From assembly GCA_903851195.1 (NCBI GenBank), contig CAINNJ010000025.1:310001-374000 (forward strand): a DNA stretch of 64,000 nucleotides, read 5' to 3'. Both the position numbers and the translations under genes were made by a program. This stretch comes from an uncultured Acidobacteriia bacterium. GTDB taxonomy: Bacteria; Acidobacteriota; Terriglobia; Bryobacterales; Bryobacteraceae. The notes beneath the pieces were generated by a model. That model saw only the letters and a list, made by a program, of their open reading frames with translations, made no database searches and was not told where the DNA came from. This document shows positions 10,191-18,700 of the stretch, in pieces. Within the stretch, counting starts at the first letter, position 1. The number at the start of each line of letters is the position of its first letter.

Positions 10191-11690
10191 ATGACCGGGG
10201 ACACCAATTCTCGCCGAACCCTGACTCGCAGGCAGGCATTTGCCGCGTTGCCTGCCGCCGCAACCGCGCTGGCCGGGACCACAAACACGCCCGCGCCCTT
10301 CGGAGCGATTCCGTCCGCCCGCCAACTCCTGTGGCATGAGCTCGAAACCTACGCATTCCTTCATTTCACGGTCAACACCTTCACCGGCCGGGAGTGGGGT
10401 TACGGCGATGAGGATCCGAACCTCTTCAATCCCGCCGCTTTCGACGCCGATTCGATCCTCGAAAGCCTTGCCGCGGGCGGTATGAAAGCGGTGATCCTGA
10501 CCTGCAAACATCACGATGGCTTTTGTCTCTGGCCCAGCAAAACCACCAGCCATTCTGTCCGGAGTTCGAAGTGGCGCGGCGGCCAGGGCGACGTGGTGCG
10601 TGACGTCGCGGAGGCGGCCCGCCGGCGCGGCATGCGCTTCGGCGTCTATGTTTCGCCGTGGGACCGGAACACAGGGTCGTATGGCACGCCTGCGTACGTC
10701 CAGATGTACCGGGCTCAGTTGCGCGAACTGCTGACCGATTACGGCCCCATCGCCGAAGTCTGGCACGATGGCGCCAATGGCGGCGACGGCTACTACGGGG
10801 GCGCCAAGGAAAAGCGCAACATCGATAAGAAGAGCTATTACGGCTGGCCTCAAACCTGGGATCTGGTCCGGTCCCTGCAGCCGGAAGCCGTGATTTTCAG
10901 CGATGTGGGGCCGGATATCCGGTGGGTTGGGAACGAGCGCGGCATCGCCGGCGAGACCTGCTGGGCGACCTACGATCCGGTGGGGGAAGACGGCGGACCG
11001 GCATCGCCCGGCAACGTGAACGCCAAAGCGTCGCCAACCGGCACCCCGCATGGTTCGCGCTGGCTGCCGGCGGAGTGCGACGTGTCCATCCGTCCGGGCT
11101 GGTTCTGGCACGCCGAAGAAACCAGCCGGGTGAAAAGTCCGCGCCAGTTGTTCGACCTGTACTTCCAGTCCGTGGGCCGGGGCGCGTCTTTCCTGCTCAA
11201 CGTGCCGCCGGACCGGCGCGGCCTGATCGACCCCGCCGATGCGGCCTCTCTGCAGGATTTCGGCGCGCTGCTCCGGCAAACCTTCCGGGTGGACCTCGCC
11301 GCCGGAAGCAAGGTCACGGCCTCCAGCGTGCGCGACAAGGGCAAAGAATTCCGCGCCGCAAATATGGTGGAGGGCGGCGTTGCCCGTTACTGGATGACCG
11401 AAGAGAACGTCCACACCGCGGAGGCCGTGCTGGAGTGGAAGCGTCCTGTCACCTTCAACGTGATGCGCCTGCGGGAACAGATCGCCCTGGGCCAGCGTGT
11501 GGAAGAGTTTCAGGTCGACATTTGGCAGGATGGCGACTGGCGAAAGGCAGGCGAGGGGACCAGCATCGGCGCCTGCAGGCTGCTGCGGACCGGCGCCAAC
11601 CTGACCACCACGCGGGTGCGGCTGCGGATTCTGCAATCGGCCGCGCCACCGGCAATCTCCGAATTCTCGCTGCACCTCGCTCCGGCCTGA
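10191..11690 (+). CDS. Secreted alpha-L-fucosidase (GH29)
   Basis: 499 residues from the ATG at 10191. A Tat-type signal is visible (RRTLTRRQAFAALPAAATALA). The GH29 (beta/alpha)8 domain carries LTCKHHDGFCLWPS at residues 103-115 and the nucleophile region AEVWHDGANG, with D192 as the expected catalytic aspartate. A C-terminal beta-sandwich (F5/8-type, carbohydrate-binding-like) starts around residue 370 (KVTASSVRDKGKEFRAANMVEGG). It hydrolyses terminal alpha-L-fucose, and a fuconate dehydratase later in the window would act downstream in fucose catabolism. An upstream ATG at 10149 is less likely because it would precede the Tat motif with unrelated sequence. Confidence 0.9.
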   Translation: MTGDTNSRRTLTRRQAFAALPAAATALAGTTNTPAPFGAIPSARQLLWHELETYAFLHFTVNTFTGREWGYGDEDPNLFNPAAFDADSILESLAAGGMKAVILTCKHHDGFCLWPSKTTSHSVRSSKWRGGQGDVVRDVAEAARRRGMRFGVYVSPWDRNTGSYGTPAYVQMYRAQLRELLTDYGPIAEVWHDGANGGDGYYGGAKEKRNIDKKSYYGWPQTWDLVRSLQPEAVIFSDVGPDIRWVGNERGIAGETCWATYDPVGEDGGPASPGNVNAKASPTGTPHGSRWLPAECDVSIRPGWFWHAEETSRVKSPRQLFDLYFQSVGRGASFLLNVPPDRRGLIDPADAASLQDFGALLRQTFRVDLAAGSKVTASSVRDKGKEFRAANMVEGGVARYWMTEENVHTAEAVLEWKRPVTFNVMRLREQIALGQRVEEFQVDIWQDGDWRKAGEGTSIGACRLLRTGANLTTTRVRLRILQSAAPPAISEFSLHLAPA

Positions 11691-11736
11691 GACCACCCTC
11701 AGATCGGAACCGGGAAGCACGTTAACCTGACTGGAT

Positions 11737-12825
11737 ATGGACAGCGTCAGAATTCGCAACTGGAACGAGTTGAATGACCGGCTGTTCGAAGATACGTGGT
11801 ACCGGCCTCACGGGCGCTTTCGCGGGCCTTTCGTCTTCCGCGGCATGTCCAACGCGGGCTGGGATCTGCAAACCAGCCTGATGCGCCTGGCCGGCCAGTT
11901 CGAAAAACTGGAAGGCAGTCTGCTGCGGAATTTCCAGAAATACGGGCACAGTAAGACAAGTTCCGGAGATTCGTTCTGGCACTGGCTGGTGGTCGCGCAA
12001 CATCACGGCCTGCCGACGCGACTGCTTGACTGGACGTACTCGCCGCATATCGCGGCGCACTTCGCAACCGAGGATTTCGACCAGTTTCAGCATGACGGCG
12101 TGATCTGGGCCGTGGATATGATCGGCGTGCATGACCGCCTGCCGGACAGCCTGCGCAGCGTGTTGCGGGAAGAACATGCTTTTGTGTTCACCACCGTGAT
12201 GCTCGACAGCTTCGCCAAATCGCTTACTCAGTTCGATCTCCGGTTCAATAAAGCGCCCCGGGTGGCGGGCGCGCTGTTTCTGGAGCCGCCCGCGCTCGAC
12301 GACCGGATCGTGAACCAGGCGGCGCTGCACTCCATCATGTCGCCATCGAATGCCCGCCTCGACCGCTGGTTCGCGGAAACCGCGCCCGACCTGTTCCGCA
12401 AGATTGTGATTCCGGCCAGCGTCAAGCTGGAGATACGGGACAAGCTCGACATGATGAACATCACCGAGCGGCTGATGTATCCGGGGCTCGACGGTCTGAG
12501 CAAATGGCTCCGGCGATATTACAGCCCGCTGAATATTGCCGAGGTGGTGTACCCGCCAGGCGCCGTGGATCTTCCGCTGAGAAGAGTGGCGGTGATCCTG
12601 GAGGTAAGCGACGGCGTAATGGAGCTGCAGATATTGCAAAGCGAGGGCACGCCCGACTTCTGCTCAAAAGTCACATCCCGCGAAGATGGTCTCTGGTATG
12701 ACCTGCACCTGCAGTGCCCGGTCACGGTGCAACTCCGTACGCCCGGGGAACTGACAGAAGGCCTGCTCGCGTACCTGCGCGATTTAAAATCCGCACAGGA
12801 GACTCACGTTCGCGTGATCGTCTGA
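11737..12825 (+). CDS. FRG-domain protein
   Basis: 362 residues. The FRG domain is plain at the N-terminus: GPFVFRGMSNAGWDLQTSL, then WLVVAQHHGLPTRLLDWTYSPHIAAHFATED. The middle and C-terminal parts match nothing I know. The FRG domain has no settled biochemical role; it occurs in phage- and defence-associated proteins. The stop codon overlaps the start of the ECF sigma factor by one base (TGATG), so the two are coupled. Confidence 0.85.
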   Translation: MDSVRIRNWNELNDRLFEDTWYRPHGRFRGPFVFRGMSNAGWDLQTSLMRLAGQFEKLEGSLLRNFQKYGHSKTSSGDSFWHWLVVAQHHGLPTRLLDWTYSPHIAAHFATEDFDQFQHDGVIWAVDMIGVHDRLPDSLRSVLREEHAFVFTTVMLDSFAKSLTQFDLRFNKAPRVAGALFLEPPALDDRIVNQAALHSIMSPSNARLDRWFAETAPDLFRKIVIPASVKLEIRDKLDMMNITERLMYPGLDGLSKWLRRYYSPLNIAEVVYPPGAVDLPLRRVAVILEVSDGVMELQILQSEGTPDFCSKVTSREDGLWYDLHLQCPVTVQLRTPGELTEGLLAYLRDLKSAQETHVRVIV

Positions 12826-13391
12826 TGGAAGAAGCATCGGGAGAAGTCACCAGGTTATTGCAGGCATGGAGCGGCGGGGACCGGGCGGTGGAAAATCAGC
12901 TGTTCGGACTCGTGCAGCCGGACCTGCACCGGCTGGCGCGCCGGCTGATGAGTTCCGAGCGGCAGGACCACTCGCTCCAGGCTACCGCGCTGCTGAACGA
13001 GGCTTACGTCAGGCTCGTCAGCGCGCGGGAACGCGATTGGGAGAATCGCAGGCACTTTTTCGCGGTCGCCGCCCGGGCCATGCGGCATCTGCTGGTGGAC
13101 CATGCCCGCGCGCGTCCCAAAGGCGGCAAGGTCGCTCTCGACGGAGTGGAACACCAGCTCGGCGGGCCGGACGCGAACCTGGAGCTGGGTCTGGCCATCG
13201 ACGGTCTGTTGGAAGAGATGGAGCAAAAACATCCGGACTGGGTGACCATCATCGAGATGAAATTTTTTGCGGGTTTCACCGACGATGAGACCGCGGAAAC
13301 TCTGGGCATTCCGCTGCGGTCAATGCAGCGGCGTTTCGGTGAAGCCCGCAAATGGCTGTTTGAAAGAATGGAACCGCGGCGCACGTCATAA
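12825..13391 (+). CDS. ECF sigma factor, Sig-70_X6 type
   Basis: 188 residues from the ATG at 12825, whose first base is the last base of the FRG stop. Region 2 reads DHSLQATALLNEAYVRL and HFFAVAARAMRHLLVDHARAR. Region 4 reads VTIIEMKFFAGFTDDETAETLGI with the helix SMQRRFGEARKWLFERM. This is the subfamily expanded in Acidobacteria, Planctomycetes and Verrucomicrobia and often paired with protein kinases. No anti-sigma factor or kinase follows here; instead it is coupled to an FRG protein. Targets are unknown. Confidence 0.9.
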   Translation: MEEASGEVTRLLQAWSGGDRAVENQLFGLVQPDLHRLARRLMSSERQDHSLQATALLNEAYVRLVSARERDWENRRHFFAVAARAMRHLLVDHARARPKGGKVALDGVEHQLGGPDANLELGLAIDGLLEEMEQKHPDWVTIIEMKFFAGFTDDETAETLGIPLRSMQRRFGEARKWLFERMEPRRTS

Positions 13392-13412
13392 TTCACGCTG
13401 TCAGCAAGGGAA

Positions 13413-14078
13413 TTAGGCCGCGAGCGACGACACCATCGCCGGGAGCACGGCCGATTGAGCCAGACTGGCCAGGGCCTGCATCCAGGCCTGCGTCATGGGT
13501 TTCACGCCGCGGACGTAGTTCTGCAGATCCTGCCGCCGGATTCCCAGCAACTGCGTCTCGAACTTCACCCCGTAATACTGGCGCGGCGCCGCCAGCGGCT
13601 GAAAGCCGAACATGCGCTGATACGTCTCGGCATGCTCCACGCGGGGACAGGCCACCAGCCACCCGACTTCGTAGAAATCCGCCAGCGCCGCCATATTGCC
13701 CAGCAGCCGGACAAACGTGTCCCGCCGCGCCTGCGGACCGAAACAGAGCCGGCTGGCTTCGACGTACGATTCGCCGGACATCCGGATCAGTTCAGGGTGA
13801 TCGCCATAAACATGCTGCGCGGGCGAGTCCGTCCAGCCCCGCGCGGGGTTTACCACACTGATGCGGACGGTGGCCAGCGCCTGCTCGGCGGCATCGCGGA
13901 CCAGAAAGCTGAAGTTGCTTTCCATCTCGTCGAAGGGATCCGTGAACCGTTCGTCGGCGCGCGGATCGATGGAATTCTTCCGGCGGTAGCAGGCGTAACG
14001 AAGACGATAGACTTCGTCCAGTTCTTCCCGGGTGCGGGCAATCCGGCAATCGTGAGCGGGTGAGGTTTTGTTGAGCAT
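13413..14078 (-). CDS. FeeM-like N-acyl amino acid synthase / GNAT-fold acyltransferase
   Basis: 221 residues from the ATG at 14078, chosen because GAAGGAAG lies about 6 nt upstream; an in-frame ATG at 14129 has no such site. The protein has the autoinducer-synthase/FeeM shape: EELDEVYRLRYACYRRKNSI, a central DEMESNFSFLVRDAAEQALATVRIS, then ESYVEASRLCF. Related enzymes transfer a long acyl chain from acyl-ACP to an amino acid (FeeM) or to SAM (LuxI). The acceptor cannot be read from sequence. No NRPS or PEP-CTERM gene lies beside it. Confidence 0.7.
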   Translation of the reverse strand: MLNKTSPAHDCRIARTREELDEVYRLRYACYRRKNSIDPRADERFTDPFDEMESNFSFLVRDAAEQALATVRISVVNPARGWTDSPAQHVYGDHPELIRMSGESYVEASRLCFGPQARRDTFVRLLGNMAALADFYEVGWLVACPRVEHAETYQRMFGFQPLAAPRQYYGVKFETQLLGIRRQDLQNYVRGVKPMTQAWMQALASLAQSAVLPAMVSSLAA

Positions 14079-14127
14079 GTTTTCGCTTCCTTCACCCACC
14101 AGAGCGGAGGAGGCGAAAAAGTCCGCC

Positions 14128-14147
14128 AAAAAATTCCGAAATTTTTT
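14128..14147. other. AT-rich 20-bp palindrome between hydrolase and acyltransferase genes
   Basis: AAAAAATT-CCGA-AATTTTTT forms perfect 8-bp arms just upstream of the FeeM-like gene and overlapping the stop of the hydrolase gene. It could be a weak terminator for the hydrolase, an A-tract promoter element or a protein site. It is too AT-rich for a typical intrinsic terminator. Confidence 0.35.
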
Positions 14148-15030
14148 ATGCGCGCAAAAACGCGGTGGTTTCCCGGAGGAACAGTTCGCGCTGATCGTGA
14201 TGAAGCCAGTGGCCCGCGTTGGGAACGGTCACCAGGCGGCAATCGGGAATGGCCTCGAACCGGGGATCGCCGTGCGGCAGCGGCGCGAAACTCTCGAGTC
14301 CCCAGAACAGCAGCGTCGGGCAGGCGATGCGGCGGAAGATCTCGGTCGCCTCGCCGATGTCGTGCCCGTAGGGCGCCAGTGCGCGCATGTAGTTATCGAA
14401 CTTCCAGGTCATGGAGCCATCGGCGTTCCAGTTCGTCCCGTGCAGCGTGAGGTGGCGGGCCACCTCGGCCGAGAGACGCGGATTCGCCTCGCGCATCCGG
14501 GCGACGGCGGAATCGAGATCCGGGTACGCTTTGGCCGTTCTGGTTTCGACGTTTCGCACGGCTTCGATCCAGCGCCGCATGCGCTGCGGCGCCGGTTCAC
14601 TCATCCGGTGTTGCGGAGGGAAACCGATCCCTTCGATGGACACCGCGCGTCCCACCCGTTCCGGATACAGGCCGGAGTAATGCAGCACGATCATGCCGCC
14701 GAGCGAATGACCCACCAGACGGACCGGCACGCCGCCGTGCAGCGCGCCGACGATATCGAGCAGACCGGAAAGATCGAGGACGTTTTCCGCCATGCTGTAC
14801 ATCGCGCCGGGCGCCCAGGCGGAGTTGCCGTGTCCGCGCAGATCGTACGCGTAAACGTGATACTCCGGGCAAAGGGAACGCGCCACCCAGTCCCAGCTGC
14901 GGGCATGGTCCATCCCGCCGTGCACCAGCACCAGCGGCGGCTTGCCGTCCTGCCCGTAGTCCCAGAACTGCAGCTTCAGGCGGTCGGAGTAGAAGAAGTG
15001 GGAAATCGGTTCCAGATATTTATTACCCAG
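14146..15030 (-). CDS. Alpha/beta hydrolase with no normal start codon
   Basis: The core reads LVHGGMDHARSWDW, AYDLRGHGNSAW, then LVGHSLGGMIVLHYSG (nucleophile serine in GHSLGG), LLFWGLESFAP and a late GHWLHHDQ histidine, so the fold and triad look intact. The first usable GTG (14931) falls inside the first beta-strand (PPLVLVHGG). Codons in the same frame continue upstream, encoding a normal N-terminus (EPISHFFYSDRLKLQFWDYG), back to the TGA that ends the SDR gene at 15034-15036. No ATG, GTG or TTG lies between. The best in-frame candidate is a CTG at 15030. See the finding on this junction. The protein is probably a secondary-metabolism-type or epoxide-hydrolase-like esterase; the substrate is unknown. 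Confidence 0.75.
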   Translation of the reverse strand: MGNKYLEPISHFFYSDRLKLQFWDYGQDGKPPLVLVHGGMDHARSWDWVARSLCPEYHVYAYDLRGHGNSAWAPGAMYSMAENVLDLSGLLDIVGALHGGVPVRLVGHSLGGMIVLHYSGLYPERVGRAVSIEGIGFPPQHRMSEPAPQRMRRWIEAVRNVETRTAKAYPDLDSAVARMREANPRLSAEVARHLTLHGTNWNADGSMTWKFDNYMRALAPYGHDIGEATEIFRRIACPTLLFWGLESFAPLPHGDPRFEAIPDCRLVTVPNAGHWLHHDQRELFLRETTAFLRA

Positions 15031-15033
15031 ATT

Positions 15034-15768
15034 TCATTGATGCAAAGACGCCAGCAGGCGTCGCATCCCCTTCAGCCAGCGATCGTAATCGGTAGCTTTG
15101 CGCCGGAAATACTCGGCCACTTCCGGGTGCGGCAAAATGAGGAAACGCTCGTCGGCCAGGCCTTCCATGACGGCGTCGGCCACCTGCTCCGGGGTCAGAG
15201 CGGTTTCCAGCAACTTCGCGGCGATTCCGCTCTCCGGCGCGCCGAGCATGCTGGTCCGAACGCCTTGCGGGCAAACGGCGGAGACGCGAATTCCCTGCTC
15301 GTAGTGCGTGATCGCGAGCCATTCCGCAAGCGCCAGGGAGGCGTGTTTCGTCACTGCATACGGCGCGGAACCCAATTGCGTGAGCAGTCCGGCGGCCGAG
15401 ACCGTCTGCAGCAGGTAGCCGCCGCCGCGCGCGATCATGCCGGGAAGCACGGCGCGCGCCGCGTAGAGGTGCGCTTTCACGTTCACGGCCCAGATCCGGT
15501 CCCAGTCTTCGTCGGAGGTCTCGACGCCGCCCTCGATCAGAATGCCCGCGTTCGAGCAGAAGAGGTCGATCGGCCCGTGTTCCCGCTCCACGGCGCCCAC
15601 CAGACGCTGCAGATCGCACTCCTTTGCCACATCGAAACCGTTTTCCAGATCGGCGGACACCACGGCGCGCGCCCCTTCGGCTTCAAAGCGGCGGCACAGC
15701 GCGCGGCCGATGCCGTTCGCGCCGCCCGTCACTACGATGACTTTGTTCGCAGGATGCACAGCGTTCAA
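15034..15768 (-). CDS. Short-chain dehydrogenase/reductase
   Basis: 244 residues with classical SDR features: TGGANGIG at residues 14-21 for NAD(P) binding, NAGI, the catalytic serine in VSAAG, and YAVTK. The cofactor loop has [14 protein letters not shown], which leans towards NAD, though this is not certain. The substrate is unknown. The following alpha/beta hydrolase lies in the same reading frame immediately after this gene's TGA, so the two may be an operon or a split fusion acting on one substrate. Confidence 0.88.
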   Translation of the reverse strand: MNAVHPANKVIVVTGGANGIGRALCRRFEAEGARAVVSADLENGFDVAKECDLQRLVGAVEREHGPIDLFCSNAGILIEGGVETSDEDWDRIWAVNVKAHLYAARAVLPGMIARGGGYLLQTVSAAGLLTQLGSAPYAVTKHASLALAEWLAITHYEQGIRVSAVCPQGVRTSMLGAPESGIAAKLLETALTPEQVADAVMEGLADERFLILPHPEVAEYFRRKATDYDRWLKGMRRLLASLHQ

Positions 15769-15795
15769 CCTATCACCGAAAGGCTGACAGCCGCC

Positions 15796-18700
15796 TCAGC
15801 GGGAAACCAGTGCAAGCAGCCTCGGATCCGTCTCGCGCGACATAAAACGCTCCATACTCCTGGCCGAGAGCGGGCGCGACAGCAGGAACCCCTGCGCCAC
15901 ATCGCAATCCACACTGCGCAGCAGCGCGTGCTGCGACCAGCGCTCCACGCCCTCCGCAATCGCGCTCAGTCCCAGGTTATGCGCCAGATCGACAATCGAG
16001 TGGACCAGCGGCAAGGTGCCGGACGGCGAATCGATTTCGCGAATGAACGAGCGATCGATCTTCAGTACGTCGATGGGGAGGCGGTGCAGGTAGCTCAGGG
16101 ACGAATACCCGGTTCCGAAGTCGTCGAGAGCGATGGTAAGACCCAGTGAACGCAGTTTTTCCATCTGACGGACGGACTCCTCCAGATGAACCATGACGAC
16201 GCTCTCCGTGACTTCCAGTTCCACTGCGTTGCCGGTAGTTCCGCCCTCGCGCAGCGCCCGCGCGACGCTCTGGGCAAAATCCGCCTGGGCGAACTGAAGC
16301 GTGGAGACGTTGATGGCGATCTTCGGGGGGATGAAACCGGCCTGGACCCAGGCTGCGCGTTGCCGGCAAACCTCCCGCAGCACCGAGGCGCCAATCTCGA
16401 GAATCAGGCCGGATTCCTCGGCGATACCAATGAAATCGCCCGGGGGGAGCAGACCAAGCTGCGGATGGCGCAGCCGGATCAGAGCTTCCATTCCCGCCAG
16501 AGCCATGCCGGCCGGGACGGCTTCGCCAGCGCCGCCGGAAGACTCCCCCGCGCCGTCGGCACGTTCGCCGATCATGAACTGCGGCTGGTATTCCAGTTCG
16601 AACTGGCTCTGCTCCAGCGCCTGGCGCATGTTCCGATCCATGTCCAGCCGGTGAAACGCCGTGCCGTTCATATCGTGCGTGAAACACTGGAAGCGATTTT
16701 TGCCCTGGTCTTTGGCGCGGTACATGGCATTGTCCGCGTGCTTCTGCAGAGTGGACGGGTCTTCGCCGTCCGCCGGGTAGAAACTGATGCCGATGCTCGC
16801 GGTGACAAACAGTTCGTTGCCGGCCACTACGACGGGTCGGCTGAGTGCCGCCAGCAGGCGCATTGCGGCATCCCGGGCGATATGCTCGTCGTCGATTTCC
16901 AGCAGCAGCATGAATTCATCGCCGCCCATGCGGGCGATGATGTCGCTCTTGCGGAGGCAGGCGGAAAGGCGGCCGGCAACCTGCTGCAGAAGCACGTCGC
17001 CGGCGCCATGGCCCAGCGAGTCGTTGACCTGCTTGAACCGATCCAGATCCAGATAAAGAAGCGCGAGTTTCTGTCCGTTCCGCCGGGCCCGATCCACCGC
17101 TTCCTGCAATCTTTCGGTGAAAAAGAAGCGATTCGGCAGCCGCGTGAGACTGTCGTACTGGGCCCGGTAGGCCAGTTCCCGATATAGGTGCGCATTCTCG
17201 ATAGCGCTGGCCGAGAGTCCGGCCATCGCTTCCAGCAGATTCAGGCGGTAAGCGGACGGCTTTGCCTTGTAAGGCCAGTACGCCTCGAGTGCGCCCAGGA
17301 TCTCGCCGGCGCCGGAGAGAATGGGTACGGTGGACGCGGAATGATAGCAGGCGGAGAGGAATTCCGTCTCGGCGGGAGACCAAACCTGTTCGGACGGGGC
17401 GGAGCCGGGACGCGCGATCGGACGCGCCGGCGCGTTGGAGGTCGGAGTCCGCGCCTGTGCCGCGGCAGCCCGGATCCTGGCGTGAAACATTTCGCCTGTC
17501 CCTTTGTCACGGAGGGCGTCCGCCCAGACCTCCGGCAGTCCGGCGCTGGCGGTAAAGGTAAAATCCCCGGCCGAGGCGGTGACCGCCACACAGGCGGAAC
17601 CCGGCTCGCTGGCCGCAATCAGTTGCGCCACCCGCCCCAGCACCACGCGGAGCGGTTCGCGACGGGCGATGAGCTCCAGCGTTTCCTTCCGGTCGTGATC
17701 CAGCTTTCGCGCCACTTCCAGCTGCGCCAGCAATTTCCCGCGGTTCCGGTAACTGCCGGACGCAGTCACCAACAGAGCCACGAAGGAAAATATGCCCAGC
17801 ACGGTGACGATCCGGAACCCGGTGCTGCGGTACCAGGGCACCAGAACAGTGAAAGCGAGGCGGGCCGGGTGCGGGTCGACGTTGCCGTTCCGGTCCATCG
17901 CGCGCACTTCGAAGCGGTGGGCGCCCCCGGCCAGTTTCCGGAATGACGCGGAGTTGCCCTCGGCGAAATCGCTCCACTTGTCGTCGTCGAGCCGCCAGGA
18001 GAACAGCAGCATCTCCGGCAGCGTCATATTCCACTTATCCACGCCCGAAAACAACAGGTGCACGGGCGCGTCCGGGGCCGCTTCCCGCGGGTTCACATCT
18101 TCGCTCAGCGTCGTTCTCGGCGGAGCCGGATCGGCTTCCGGATGGAAAAGAGAAATGCCCCGCGTGGTGCCGGTCCAGATGCGCCCCTGGCGATCTTCGA
18201 ACACGGTATAGACTACGGACGAAGGCAAGCCGTCTTCGCCGCTGTTCACAATCCAGGCGCCGTTCCGGAAACGGTCAACGCCGGTGCCGGAAGCCACCCA
18301 GATGGTGCCGTCGCGCGCGCGCAACATGTTGCGGACCCGGTCGAAACCCTTGTGAACGGAGGTCCACCTGTGCCCGTCGAACTCCTGGATTTCCAGTCGT
18401 CCGCCAACCCAGAGCCGGCCCGGCGACGGCTCGAAAAGGGAGAAAGCCCCGGTCAGGGTGAATCCGTCCGCCGCCCGCACGGAGCGATATTTCCCCTTGC
18501 TGTAGACACCGAGGCCACTGGAGCCGCCGATCCACAAATCGCCATCCGACGTCGCGCAGAGTGCCCGCAAATCGGTGTTTAACGAGGTGTTTTCCGGGGC
18601 GAGAAAAGGATGAAACTCGTTGCCGTCGAAGGTTTCGAACCGCCACGCGGCCAGATCGTCCTGCACCTGCGTCTGCACCAGAAAGCCACCGTCGCGGCGC

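Noticed and set aside
14068-16149. Plus-strand ORF of 693 codons
   Set aside because: It runs antisense across three real genes (acyltransferase, hydrolase, SDR) and into the GGDEF-EAL gene, with no domain.
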